Below are positions 1-12,985 of a stretch of DNA of 64,000 nt, piece by piece. Below the pieces are notes generated by a model that was not told the origin of the DNA, searched no databases, and was given only the letters and a program-made list of their open reading frames with translations. Each line of letters begins with the position of its first letter. Positions within the stretch are counted from its first letter, which is position 1. This DNA comes from Steromphala cineraria (Eukaryota; Mollusca; Gastropoda; Trochida; Trochidae), in the NCBI GenBank assembly GCA_916613615.1, contig OU744721.1:70933060-70997059 (forward strand). The letters are read 5' to 3'. The translations under genes were made by a program, and so were the position numbers.

Positions 1-2784
1 ATAATAAACATAATAAATGCTATTGCTTTATAATAGTTCAATTCTCAGACTTTTTGTAGTGTTTTATTCTCTAATCATTGAATCCGTATTTTGCTTATCC
101 AAAATACTTTCTACATGTATTCGTTTGAATGATTGATAATAAAGAATAAACATAAAAATATTAGGTTTTATCTACTTGCTTAGGGTTTGAAATAAGATAT
201 TTTATATAAATCGTGTCGAGACCCTGAAATACAATTGTCAATATCTTAGTACAGAAATACGTTATGGCTAATTTAGGTGGTCAATGGGTCATATGCAAGG
301 TATGCGTTTTAATTAATTCGATGGTGTCAACAGTATGAAACCAATTAATTACCAACACAAAGGACGATTATGACATGTACAAGATATGTTTCTTAAGATC
401 TATGCTATCCAAATTATGTTCAATGTGAATTCATAGAAATTATTGATTTAATCATTAATCATATTGTGTTAAAAATATTTTGTGCAGGCTTTATTTCAAA
501 TAAGTGATATCTTGTCATAATATTAACAGTAAAGTTGACTTTTTGTTGCAAAACTAAATTATAACAATATATAATAAATTACAGACAGCTTTTATTATTG
601 AGCTGCTTTACAGTTTGGTATTAAACGTCTTGTTTATTCGTACTTGTATATTCCTATTGTTGCATTATAGTTTATATAGTTATTTTATAGTATATTATAG
701 TTATGATACTTTGTGTTTCTTTAATCGTTTTTATCTATTCATGACATCCTCATAAGATCTGAATCTAACATTCTTAGGCAACCTCGAGTCATGACGCAAT
801 GATGATCTAACCTTAGAACTCTTGCGTGCTTCAAACGGTATTGAAGAGAAAAATTTATCAAGCATAGCGCTAAAATAGTACAGTACCATTTTGAAGGAAT
901 CACCATATTCAATCAGAGCATTTTATATCACCGTATAAATTTAAAGAGCATCTTCGTGGGATAATGTAAATGTCATTTAAATGCAAATTTTTGATAGATG
1001 TGTGAGATTTTTAATTTATGTAATGAAGTATACCATTAACTTTGGTTTAAAGCAGGATAATATATGTGAAAACCGCAGAGTGGCTCTTAAAGAGAACATA
1101 TATATTTTCACATTTTCTTTGAATATTAAGTTTTTTTTATTCATTTTGCTATGAAATCATATTCTACTGAGTTTATAAGTGAATATTTCCCTTTCACTAG
1201 TTTAACATTTATAAGGACAAACCCCAATTTGCGAATATGATATATATGATTGTCTACCCAAACTGGCTTATTATTCTTCTTAGATATCTAGAATTCCTGC
1301 ATGTGAAAGTGTCTAAGACGAACAGAGTCCTTATTTCCACATATGGTTTACACACCCCACTTTCTTTCATTTCAGGAGGAGAACCAGTTAAATTGGTCAG
1401 AAAAAGTTTGAAACAACATTTGCATAACCAATACAAACGTTTTGAGAAATAATTTTGTAACAGTACTTACTTTGGTAGAAATAAGCATGCAGTAAAGATT
1501 AATTGGCTCAGTATTTTTCTGTTGAACAGAATATTGAGAATAGCTTATTATTGTTTTATTAAGAACTTCTTCTATTTAACACATCTACAAGAACTACTCG
1601 GATATTGCATTACCTCATCTAATCAGGGATTGATTTTACACCATTGCCAGGATATGTATTAACTGTTTTCCATTATCCTTTTGTCAAGAGATCAATATAT
1701 ATACCACGATCCTACATGCTTTATATCCTTGTAAAAATATTCCTTTAGGTTAAATGCATATAAGCAGTTCTTGAGACTCATCAATACATTTGAAATAAAA
1801 CACAGTGTGTTGTCTTTGGTCTGACAATTTGTTTCTCGAATGTAGACAGATACCTCCAAACTACATGGAATGTAGAAATGATAAAGAACGATTTCTGAAC
1901 TTTGTGATCGTTCAGTCATGACATCCTCATAAATTCCACATTTTATGTTTAAGTAATAATCTGGGCTCTGCTAACTTAATCAAGATGCCTAACCTTAGCA
2001 CTGTTGCGTGATTTGAAAGCTATTTAATTGAAATGTCTACCGGAGAAATGTTTCTCAACCTGATTCGATAAAGCCAAGTAAAACCAGTCAAGAAAGATAT
2101 ATATTTATTATGGCCCTGAAAGGGGGCACAAAGAAGACCTATGTGTCATTCATTCAGGCTTTGAAAATTATGAAGTCAAAAAGAAGTATGAAGTATGCAA
2201 TATCGCTAAGTTAAAGTGAATTAATATATCTAAGCTACATGCACATGTACTAAAAAGAACAGAATACAAAAACACATTAACTTTATTTAATTATTCAATT
2301 ATAAGGCAATATGTCATGTTTCAAATGAATGCTTTAGACTGCAATCAGCTGCTTAACAAATAGCAAAAAGCAAGAAGCAACTTATATTTCATCACTTCAC
2401 AGTCACATTCTACATATATCATGTAATCCATGATATTTTGAAACACTCCAAATGTAAATTTTGATGAGATAATAATATTAATAATAAAGATAATAATCGT
2501 TTATCCCATCCCGTCAGAGTAAAACGTTACAGTTTTGGCAACTCATTGTTGTAAATCTGGGTCAAATTTTGGATTCTCAAACAATATCTCAAACAGTTCT
2601 CAAATATATCATACAAGTGATCAAACAGCTGTATCAATAAGTCATGTATGCTTTTTGACACTGAAACAATCTAAATGTCGAAATTTGTTTCCAATAAATG
2701 GTTATACATGTAGATTAACTTTATCCTGATATAACATAATGAGTTTAAAAATGGTTTTATAGTTTATTATAGTAAATTGCGTTT
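1..2784. other. AT-rich sequence with no recognisable gene
   Basis: I see no long open frame, no transposon protein and no RNA gene here. Short related segments occur near 739-838 and 1913-2015 (both begin with CATGACATCCTCATAA and carry a CTAACCTTAG segment further on), which hints at an old local duplication. Homology with the second half of the window starts only at about 2785. Confidence 0.5.
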
Positions 2785-5090
2785 CTTGTTTGGGAGAGTG
2801 TAGATAAAAAGACAATGTATGTATTCAACGCTCGAGTCTGATTCAATAAATTAAAGCAAACAGAATTGACATTTGCAAATTTGGAAGCATCTTCTCCCCG
2901 TCAATTGTTTATAGACAATTGATTTCCTGTCAACTTGTCAGAATGAATTTTGATTGATGTAAGACGGCAAATCTTATGCATGTGTAATTTACTATAAAAA
3001 TACCACGCTATCGTTTTCGCATCAATTTTGCGAATGAAACAAAGTGTCTCTTTGTGCCTTGTTATTGTTGGTCAGATTTTAGGACAAACCACTTAGATAG
3101 AAACGCCAGACTGTCTGAGAAATATCAATAACATTCCCTAGACGCTTGTGTTTATATATTGTTCAAAAAGAACTAGAACTGTATACCGATATAGTAGAAA
3201 GAATATGAGCGAGTGAGGCCATTGTGTCATTACATGTATCACTAGGAATGATTTCACAGTCTACAGCCTCCATGTTAATTCCTGATTTACAATAGATAGC
3301 ATTACAATAAGATGGCTAGCTGGTGCTGTTTGATAGTGATGGTAGAGCAAAGTCAATGAACCAACAAACATGCTACAAAGAATGAAACATCTACATTCTC
3401 ACTCTAAGGGTGCAGAGTTCATACATCTTGTTCAGAAAGAAGCATGCTCATTCCCAAATGCTTGAACAAGAATACATAATGCTAAAACACTCTAATAAAT
3501 TAAATACTTTAAATCCTATATTGATCTATGAAACAATGCTTAAATTGTTGATGAAATGATACTATAAACATGCTACTTTCTTGACAGCTCAATTAACCCT
3601 CTTATACTTGTCTTAAATTCTGAATGGATTCTGACTATCATACACAATCTCCTTGATACTATGTCTCATCGGACATAAAATAAAAGAAAAACAATAAACA
3701 TTTCTGGAATTGTAATCGTTAAGGATCTGAAATCAACGCATTTTTCATGTAAAAGGGGTTGATAGATGGATTCATAACTTAGGGTACAATGTATATGTGG
3801 CATTTATTGACAGTTTGTGCTATCAAATTTGGAAACAGAGAGACAAAGACAAATGTGAAGCCATTGAGTTCTTTTCAATCTCCTACAGAGATACATATAT
3901 TTTTCAAGATAGTGCAGGTGAATAGAGCAAGTATCGTAATTGATCTACATCAAATCATGAAATCAACCTCTCTACCCTTTCTTGAGAAATTACGTTATGA
4001 TCAAGATATATTGCTTTCCTGATTCTTTTCTTTTATTTTTACTGACATGGAACCCTGCGAATAACACTATGCTCTGGTACTGAAATGATTACAGACGGAC
4101 ATAACGATGAATTTTCCCCAAGACATTACATTCTCGCGGGATAAAAAGTTTGAGCGTAATACGACAGGGACAATGACTATTGACAGGGACAATGACTCTT
4201 TGACAGGGACAATGACTCTTTGACGGGAATCTTTTTTATATCATGACGGATACAACAACATTTATCTGATCTGAAAGAATGCAGAAATACATCCTTTTTA
4301 TACACAACATTTGTCAAAATTACAAACAAGGAACGATATATTGCGAGATAAAAATGAATTGAAATGAAATGAAACATATTTTGAAACACTAAAATTGCTG
4401 CTTATGGTAACTCATTTCCCGAAATTCTTATACAATTAATGATAGCTAAATAGAATGAGTGAAATTCTCGAGAAACTGTCAGTTTATCACTATTTCCCAA
4501 AAACTTATGCCTGATAAAAAATCCTGTTTGTACACAATAGTATAATAGCACTTGGAAGTTAATCATTAAAAAACAGAACGTAAGTAAATGTCCTACTCAA
4601 ATAAAAACGGATCAAACCAACCTGTGATAAAGGTATTGTCTAATAGTTTTCAATTCAAAAAGAATTAATCGCCGTTGTCTTATTCAGGCATCTGATGTTT
4701 CAAAATTTCCCCTGAATAGAAATACAACTTTTACCAATCTAAACATGTCTTTCAAATCAATACCTTTAATACTCTCAGGTTTAACTATCACCTCTAAAAT
4801 AAGATTTCGTTAATGGTTTAAAGGCAACGCCTTAGTGTCGTCCCTAGGCGCTGGCTTATGTTAGGATATTTCTATAACAAGAGGATTTGTAATAATTACT
4901 ATTGGATCTCAGCTACTCAGAAACATAACAAAAACTGTCAAATGCTTTCTGACTGCATTACTAGCTGGCATTAACGTGGTCTTGCATGCTGTATTTGTCT
5001 CTGTCTTACTGCGATAAGGTCGTTTTAAATTCATTTTCCCAACAGAATATTTTGAACACTTTGTACTTTTAAAAAACGTTCACCAGTTGA
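2785..5090 (+). repeat. Segmental duplication, copy A, first part (pairs with 41926-44120)
   Basis: The segment starts at TGGGAGAGTGTAGA and can be followed collinearly with 41926-44120 in the same orientation. In one ~110-bp piece (4878-4990 against 43936-44048) I counted about 10 mismatches. Indels are frequent. Neither copy preserves a common long reading frame. A short stretch at 4866-5000 stays open in both copies, but most differences there change the amino acid, so I do not call it a gene. Confidence 0.8.
4162..4228 (+). repeat. Short minisatellite, three ~20-bp units
   Basis: Three successive copies of a unit reading TGACAGGGACAATGACTCTT, with the first and last slightly altered. The paralogous position in copy B does not show the triplication. 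Confidence 0.85.
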
Positions 5091-5199
5091 CCACATAACG
5101 ATATATTATCTTTATAAAAATAATTAACTATATAAGCATGTTTCATTATTCTTGAGTGGTTTAAGTGTATTGTTATTGAAGAGGACTATAACTTGATTC

Positions 5200-7850
5200 A
5201 CGTATTGAGAGTTGAGCATGACAATCACACACAAAATCATCAATGAGGAAATGGGTGATGTAACGAAACTAAAATTCATAATGATTGCTGACATAAATTT
5301 AACGAGATGAGTGTTAACTCATTATGATAAAAGAGATTTAAGTATGATATCATTGATACACAACCACTTCAAACATATTATTATGATAAAATTGTCTATC
5401 TTTCATTTTGTGCTTGATCGAAGACGGAATGTGGAAGTCAACATCTCAATTAGTTACTTAAACTTACAAAATTGTAATACAATTGCACTAAAAAATTAAT
5501 GTGCTGGTGTTCCCATTCAAATACAATGTAGATGTTGAGAATGTTGTAAAGACGTTTTTGATTCATATGACAAGTAGAGCAACCACAGTGTTTCAAAGAT
5601 TTCAAAATATAAAAACTTGATCTTAGTTGATATAAGGATTTTTTGTTCTGGTAACAAATTACTTTCAGTACACTTAGATTTGAACCTTCTAAATAGAAGT
5701 ATGTTCAGTCTCAATGATTAAGTGAGTTAGTGTACGAGCAATCAGTTGTAGTATGTGCAATAACCCTGACAACCAGAAAACAGCGTCCCTTTGTTCCTTT
5801 CCCCAGGGTTTCCAATACACAGCCCCTGTCACATGATCAAGCATGTCAATGCTCTGAAGTGTAAAGGGTTTTAAACACAGGTTTTTCTGAGGTCTTTAGT
5901 GTTTAATAATTTCAACATCAAAAGACTTAAATGTCAGAAAAAAACATTGTTCATAACATGTTTCCTTTATTTTTAAGTGTACATATTTGGATGGTTCTTG
6001 ACAATGTTTTAATAGAAATTATTTTCCTTTTGGAATGTTTTAAACAAATCTCTATTATAAGTCAATTAAAATCAGTTAAAATGAAGTAAAGAGGCAATAT
6101 TGTGGTTATAGCAATAATAGGAAAACTGTTTTAATCGAATCGCAAGAAAATAACTAAATCGTGAACATTAAAGAGAGCAAACAATATTTTCAAATGATTT
6201 GAATTTTTGATACATGAATTGGTTAAGGTATTAACTATTACCTTGGTTTACCATGGAATGTTTAGATTTCACCAAAGAACTTATTGAAGAGATAAAAAAT
6301 TTCATCCAAATCAATGACCATGAAATAGACCATCCACATGATTAAGAAATGACTATGATATCTTTTGTTCCTGAAATAGTCACAACAGTATTGAATCAAA
6401 GTGGACGTAAATGAATAATCTTCAATGCCTTTTTAACAATTGGATAAGTTGTCAGTGGCAACATTGAATATAGCTTGATATGTATGCACTACTTAATTCT
6501 AGTTAAAAGCTTGGTTGTAAAATAAAGTAGTGTTAATGACAAGTACAATTTGAATATATTGCAGCAAGCGAAAAGGCAAGGTTTTTAAACCACAAAAATT
6601 AAATAAGATACATCATTTACCCCCTTTGTCTTTAGATTAAATCTAAGAGTCACGGTTAATGGAGCCAAAATCATACATCCAATTAACATGTACATTTATA
6701 AGCAAACCTTGTTGAAATGTTACCAAAATTACATTTCACTTATTGACACGATGCAAATACAAGTTCTTAATTTGTTTTTCCCTCAACAATGTAACCTTGT
6801 CAGCACATTTACTTTAAGCAGATATTTTTGTATAGGTTATATCTGCACCAACCCAATGTTTTAAATCAACATAAAGATATGTGCAGTGCCAGGTTTGTTC
6901 ATTTGTGGCACGATTGGCAAAAGTTCATTTCCTTTATTAAATGCAGGTTACAAATAATCATTTACTGATAGTCAGGTGTGTATGAGAAAGCGACTTGTTA
7001 AAGGGACAGCAAGATATTGAATTTAGAAGGTGAAGCAATATGCACATTTAAGTATGAATGATACAAATTTTAAGGATGAAAACGTATACACGTAACGCGG
7101 CATGCATAGATTGCATATGATAGCGACTGATACTTATAATATACATACAACTGAACCTAAAAACAATACAGGTGTACAAGAAAATGCACTCCTTTAATTT
7201 TGTCTTAAAATGTCTTTTACAAATTATTTATTTGGTATCAAATTAATCTGTTAATTATTTTTCATTTTCTCAGTTGAATAGGGGTATTGAACCATTTCAA
7301 ACATCTCTTGTCAAATATATACTTAAATATTATAACATACATGTTGAATTTTATTTAAACCTACTCATATCATAAGGGAAATACCACTTACATACCACTA
7401 TGTATACAAATACAAGCTGAACTTCATTTCCAAGTTCATTTCCAATTTGAGATAATATATATATAACATGGAGATAATATTTTATGAATGTTGTCATATT
7501 AATTTGATGTCATATGCGTTTATTGAAACATTACTGTCTTACCTCTGTTTTATAATAACATGGTATTGGTCTGAATGGTGTGTGAATATCTGTTTGTAGT
7601 CTTTATAAAACAGATTGTCTAGGAGTCCCTTGCTGCCAGGGTTGTAATTTTACAGGGTTTTAGGAATAGAAAAACCCAACTGTATTCCTGCTCAGAGCTT
7701 TCAAACTTTCGTAGCCAATAGTCAACGATCTTGGTGCTGTCTCATTAAGTGAGGTAAAACACGTAACCAGAGGCCTTTTTGATTATTCCAATAGGATTTC
7801 CTTTACTCTGGAAAAGTAAAAGACTGTCAAGAGTTGTTCTAGTCGATTAC
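5200..7850 (+). repeat. Segmental duplication, copy A, second part (pairs with 55830-57720)
   Basis: Collinear with 55830-57720 in the same orientation. In copy B this part is separated from the first part by 11.6 kb that includes a LINE. Matching landmarks are ATGACAATCACACA (about 5218 and 55836), the conserved block at 5762-5879, and ATTCCAATAGGAT (about 7786 and 57661). No convincing gene apart from the block listed separately. Confidence 0.8.
5689..5879 (-). other. Highly conserved block 1, copy A (possible minus-strand exon)
   Basis: Positions 5762-5879 differ from copy B (56430-56547) at only 2 of ~118 positions, although flanking sequence is much more divergent. On the minus strand a pyrimidine-containing acceptor-like tract ending in TTCAG is followed by a 55-codon open frame (5853 down to 5689) containing WKPWGKEQRDAVFWLSG and a hydrophobic tail. 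The two A/B differences inside the block both change the amino acid (M/V, G/R), so protein-level constraint is not shown. I do not recognise the peptide. A conserved non-coding element or gene conversion are alternatives. Confidence 0.35.
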
Positions 7851-7855
7851 ATTTT

Positions 7856-8843
7856 AAGCTCATCAGGTCTGAAAGACCCGATGGGCTTATGGCATGGCAA
7901 GGAGTCCGACGTCCGTCCGTCCGTAAACTTTTCACATTTTCGACATCTTCTCCAGAACCAATGACTCAAGAGAACTGAAATTTGATGTGCAGACTCCTTT
8001 GACAATGGGGATTCTAAATTGTAGATTTCGTGACCCCATGACCCCAAATGGGGTCACAGGGGTCAAAACTTTAAAATCCTATTTTCATCTTCTTCTCCAG
8101 CTCAAAAAGGTCTAGAGAGCTGAAAAGTTGTGAGTAGACTCCTTGGCCAATAGAGATTCTAAATTGTAGATTTCGTGACCCCATGACCCCAATTGGGGTC
8201 ACAGGGGTCAAAACTTTAATATCCTATTTTCATCTTCTTCTCCAGCTCAAAAAGGTCTAGAGAGCTGAAAAGTTGTGAGTAGACTACTTGGCCAATAGGG
8301 ATTCTAAATTGTAGATTTCGTGACCCCATGACCCCAATTGGGGTCACAGGGGTCAAAACTTTAATATCCTATTTTCATCTTCTCCAGCTCAAAAAGGTCT
8401 AGAGAGCTGAAAAGTTGTGAGTAGACTCCTTGGACAATGGGGATTCTAAATTGTAGATTTCGTGACCCCGTGACCCCAATTGGGGTCACAGGGGTCAAAA
8501 CTTTAAAATCCTATTTTCATCTTCTCCTCCAGCTCCAAAAGGTCTAGAGAGCTGACAAGTTGTGAGTAGACTCCTTGGCCAATAGGGATTCTAAATTGTA
8601 GATTTCGTGACCCCATGACCCCAATTGGGGTCACAGGGGTCAAAACTTTAAATCCTATTTTCATCTTCTCCTCCAGCTCCAAAAGGTCTAGAGAGCTGAA
8701 AAGTTGTATGTGGACTCTTTGGCCAATTAAGATTCTAAATTTTACATTTGGTTACCCCTTGACCCCAATTGGGGTCACAGGGATCAAAACCTTAAAAAAC
8801 TATTTCCATCAAAAGTCTGATGAGCTACAGAGCCCATGGCTCT
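7856..8843 (+). mobile_element. Non-autonomous TIR element with six ~145-bp internal repeats
   Basis: The ends carry inverted AGCTCATCAG / CTGATGAGCT and short self-complementary tips. The element is flanked by a direct repeat ATTTT (7851-7855 and 8844-8848), and the paralogous site in copy B (about 57717-57740) lacks it, so it is an insertion. Inside are about six units, 130-155 bp apart, each with the 18-bp palindrome TGACCCCAATTGGGGTCA or a close variant. A CGTCCGTCCGTCCG tract follows the left end. There is no transposase, so it must have been mobilised in trans. Confidence 0.8.
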
Positions 8844-8848
8844 ATTTT

Positions 8849-11800
8849 TCCTAAAACGTTGTCCAGCATGTTATTTTTGTCACTCACTCTGCCTTAGAGA
8901 TGCAAGAGCAGCTTAAATATATTTTTGTGGAAGCTACATGTATCTATCCTTTATACGAGTTAACGTCAATAACTGCTTCCTATTCAACCACTTGGAGCTA
9001 ACTTATCTATGAATACCATATGAATATATTTTAACTTGCAAAATCTGTGTCGAATCTGTTGCTTTGTCACATCTAACTTTACAGTCACAGTAGAAAAACA
9101 CTTTAATGACGTCTTCAGCGACTCAATTGGCATCAACTTGATGGATAAGATAATTCCTGCCTGATAATGAGTGGAAGGGATCAGTAATTCTTCAGCTTTG
9201 TGACAGCTTAATCCATGATAGTCCTTTAGTTGTCATCACAGGAATAGTAATTTTTGCAATTACTATGAAATACTTTTTGAAGATAATCATTGACTGCAAT
9301 AAAGATGCTGAATTGACAGTTTGCGAGACAATTGTGAGTTATTTAAATTGTGTGTTTAAAAGCTTATGATTGGACTGCATTTGTTTTTGGTCTTGGTTTC
9401 ATAAAAAGGTACTTTAAAAAGTCTTAAATTAAGTCTTAAGTCAGTCTTTTGTTGTCAAACTGTATTATGTTTCAGAAATAGAGTGTTGCATTGATTTACT
9501 ATTGTTTAAGTATGTAAGGTATGATGTTTCCAAGTCAGGATTTTAAGTCAGGTAATATTCTCATAACTATCTTGTGATAGTGTCATTCATCATTTGTCAG
9601 CTATTGTTCCCCGTTCTTTGTTAATTGATATAACTTACGAGACAATCTGCTTATTCACACATTTAAAGAGGATATGTCAAACGCAGTTATTAAAACACAT
9701 TATTACCATCAACTCCATACTGCTTTATAAAAATAAATATAAAACTGCTTAGAAAACATGGGCTGTATGAAAATCAATAAACGTGTCTATTTTGTACATA
9801 TCGACATTTCAAACATAGAGGGGGTTTAAATAGTGTAAATTATATTTCTTTCCCCTGCCAACATTAGACAAATAATTCTAACAAAACGTTAAAGGGGCTA
9901 TAGCACGTTTTGGATAATTTTATATTTTAAATTGTTCCCTGACAATTGTAAGTTAATGTTAAATGTATTATTTTGACAGTGACAAAAATTTCATCACACA
10001 AACCAATCATCCATTGTCAGAGGACAAAGTATGAAGATTCACATAAAATCTATTGGTGGCCATTTTGTGTGAAGACCTTTAATTCACTTTGTGTAAGAAT
10101 AAGGAATCTTATGGCTAAACTTTACCTTATATATTTGAATTATTACTAGTCCGTTTAGTTTAAATACATTATCTTTCAATTGGAACAATTAATTTTCATT
10201 TTCCTGACATCACCTTATATTCCCGCTAAAAACCTGCTACTGTGCCTTTAATTCATGTCAATATTGGCGTTTAATGAAAATAAGAACGGAATTTAAATAT
10301 GTATTTTGACCAGAGAGCTTAATATTCATTTGAGATATTTCCTTAAAATATATTAAAGCCCCTTTTTGTTCAAAACAATTTCATTTAAAAGACAGACTTC
10401 TAATTCACTTTGACTGTGAAATATTTTGATCATATTGTATCTTATTACTTTATTTTCAATATTAGGAATACTCCTCATTATTAAGGTGTTTATGAGTTTT
10501 CAAAGCAAGGAAATCAAGCATTCGAAACAAGATTTGTGAACATCTATCAAGTGTGGAAAGTTGGATCGTAAAGATAAGAACCAAATATCCTATTGGCGTG
10601 ACACGCAGTAAAATAGACTGAAAGTAATCAAGTTGCAAAACAATTTCATTTATATTCTGCTTTAGACATTTCATTTACAGCTATTATTCATTTTCTGTTC
10701 TTTTCGCAAATGATCTATTCCAATGCGTTATGAAAATGATCCATCTATTCTCGTTAAATGCATTTTGTCCATGGCAAAACTTTTCCCCTGACGTTAGAAT
10801 ATCAATTGGCTAATGGATATTTGTGAGTCCTTCTGATAACACAAGGGCCTTCGATTTTTCAGTTGCACTGAACCATGAGAATATGATTTAAACAGAATGT
10901 CGAATCATTCTCGATTGCCCGATTCGATATTGCCCGGTCATTTCTGTGTTAAAGAAATGGCTAGGGTATTTCATCACATCTGCTGGTCACGTCGTAAATC
11001 CCAAGATGGTGGCTATTTGCAGGGCTCAATTGAATTTAAAACAGATTTTTCAGTTGAAGGTCAGGATTAGTCTTGAGATACCTCTTTTTCTTTTTCTTTT
11101 TCTTCGTAGTGTACATGTAGCCCTTGGTTTATTGTGAATGTTTATTTCATTAATGACATTTATAAGGAACATTGATACAATACAAGTACGTGTTAAGTGA
11201 AGTACCAAGATATTTTAAAGTTATTGAACTGTTTTGATCTGATCAAACCTCTTGCCACCATTTACCGATTGAAAAAAAGAAGATGGAATAAGATACCTAA
11301 GTCTGATAGAAAATGTAAATCGTGTTGTATGAATGATGTTGGAGATGAGTTCCATTAAATTATCAGATATGAATATTTTACTTTAGAAAAAAACTTGTAC
11401 ATACCTTTACATTTTTCAAAGAAACCAAATATTCTTAATCTTCAAAACCTATTCATGTGTAAAACGGTGTCAATATCTCAAAAAACGTAGCAAATTTTGT
11501 AAAATCATAATGCAAACGGTAAAATGTTCCGACTAATTACGCTTGTATGATGCATTTACTGTCATGGTGTACCTCTTATGCCAAAGATAACGGCCTGAGT
11601 GTAATAATGTAATAAAGTTCTTTTCCATTCTGATTAAACTTATATACTCGCATTCAGAAGTTCAAATGAATTCATTATCATTTACTAAATCTATTTTCAA
11701 GTAGTAGCCTGGTCTTGTTTCATATTGACCTTGAAGTTGCATTAAGCTACATGCCATCAGGTTAGCATCGATTTGTTTGATAAGATAATGTGTGACTATA

Positions 11801-12480
11801 AGTTACATGAAGTCATGTGAAAAGTTTTACCTAAGCGAGACATACATTCACTGAAGTACTTAGGTTGTCAAGAAATTGTAATATTCGTTATGAACGACTC
11901 TTTGAAGAACATTGTTGAATTGTCATATACGCATAAAAAAAGGCTGCAGGAACACAGCCCACAAAATAAAGACTGATATTTTGAGAGTCAATTCATTTAT
12001 GATAAGGAGATCATTTCAAACAAGCTCCTTTTTTTAACCCTTTGTGGCACTGCTCCAAAATTCTCGCATAACCTTGATTTACAATTAATACTTATCATGA
12101 CGAACCTTTGAATGGACTATCAAGTCCATCTGAAGGACACATTAAAGAGACAAATGCAACACAAACCTTGTGGGGAGTTCCTGTTTTATTATTGTAAAAA
12201 ACATTGCTTATTTCGAGATTAGTTACAATCAATCTTGAGTCAGACATCTGTATGGTATATAATATATAATTAGTAACAGAGACATTACTGATTAAAAGTT
12301 TGTTGGAATTGTTAAATGAAATGAATAAACGTAACGATACATTACTCTAGCAAGGTATTTTGTTGTTTTGCATATAACGGATATTACTGGATTGATAAAA
12401 TCACTTGTGGTAGTGGTTTTAACGTGTCATGCGAAACATTCAAAGCTGTTAAAGTGAACATATATTATTCCACAAAGCAG
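8849..12480 (+). repeat. Segmental duplication, copy A, third part (pairs with 57730-59740)
   Basis: Several blocks match copy B: 8855-8930 with 57735-57815, 9110-9290 with 58800-58975, 11700-12480 with 58990-59740. A block near 11020-11110 matches 58555-58650, which in copy B lies upstream of the 58800 block, so order is not fully conserved and a local rearrangement or an extra duplicated piece is likely. The 8855-8930 block has a third relative near 45395-45460, and the 9110 block one near 55395-55520. No gene seen. Confidence 0.65.
9890..10368. mobile_element. Possible MITE absent from copy B
   Basis: AAAGGGGCT near 9892 faces AGCCCCTTT near 10360 in inverted orientation, and the stretch has no counterpart in copy B. 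The ends are short and no target duplication was found, so this is weak. Confidence 0.25.
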
Positions 12481-12863
12481 ACCACAAATAGATCATTATA
12501 TGTTTAATCTTTGTAAACAGTTTTAAATTAGCAAGTACATGTAGTATCTGTTCCTCGGCCAAATTTTGGTTTTCCATGCATTGTCTCAATCGATACAATT
12601 TTAATTTCATATTTTGTTTCTTTATTAGTTCAAAAGAGAAAATGTTTCTCAAATACATCATAAAATACAGAACTACAACATATCTGCTGGAATACAATAT
12701 ACCTCCAATAGCATGCAATCCATAACAACATTATATCTGCAGAAGTTTTTGTGACTTCAATAGCATTCAATAACACATTCTTAAAATTCAGAATATGTAA
12801 ACTGGCTCATGATTTCGTTCATATTATCCTTTCTGCAAATTATGGTAAATAGTAAAGACACGT
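12481..12863. other. Copy A-specific AT-rich stretch before the MULE
   Basis: Copy B passes directly from the equivalent of 12480 to the equivalent of 27021, so these ~380 bp are either a further insertion in A or a deletion in B. No coding or repeat signature is visible. Confidence 0.4.
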
Positions 12864-12870
12864 AGTAAGT
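12864..12870 (+). repeat. Left target-site duplication of the MULE (AGTAAGT)
   Basis: AGTAAGT directly abuts the left end and recurs directly after the right end (27021-27027). MULEs usually generate 8-10 bp duplications, so 7 bp is slightly short and may reflect decay by one or two bases. Confidence 0.65.
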
Positions 12871-12892
12871 GTTTCATCCCGACTGTGGATGC

Positions 12893-12984
12893 TATCCCAT
12901 CTTAAGATGGGATAGCTCTCGGGCTATCCCAACTGTGGATAAAACGCTATTCTAAGTTGGGATATCCCATCTTAAGATGGGATA
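12893..12984. repeat. Paired terminal palindromes, left end of MULE
   Basis: Two perfect 22-bp palindromes centred on CTTAAG with arms TATCCCAT start at 12893 and 12963, 70 bp apart. Between them is CAACTGTGGATAAA followed by CTAAGTTGGGATA. The same pair, 71 bp apart, occurs in mirror order at the right end. Such palindromes could bind a dimeric transposase or form cruciforms; that is inference. Confidence 0.9.
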
Positions 12985-12985
12985 G

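Noticed and set aside
7779..8854. Short frames overlapping the left TIR element (7779-7964, 7847-8047, 8615-8854)
   Set aside because: They are translations of the inverted ends and internal repeats.
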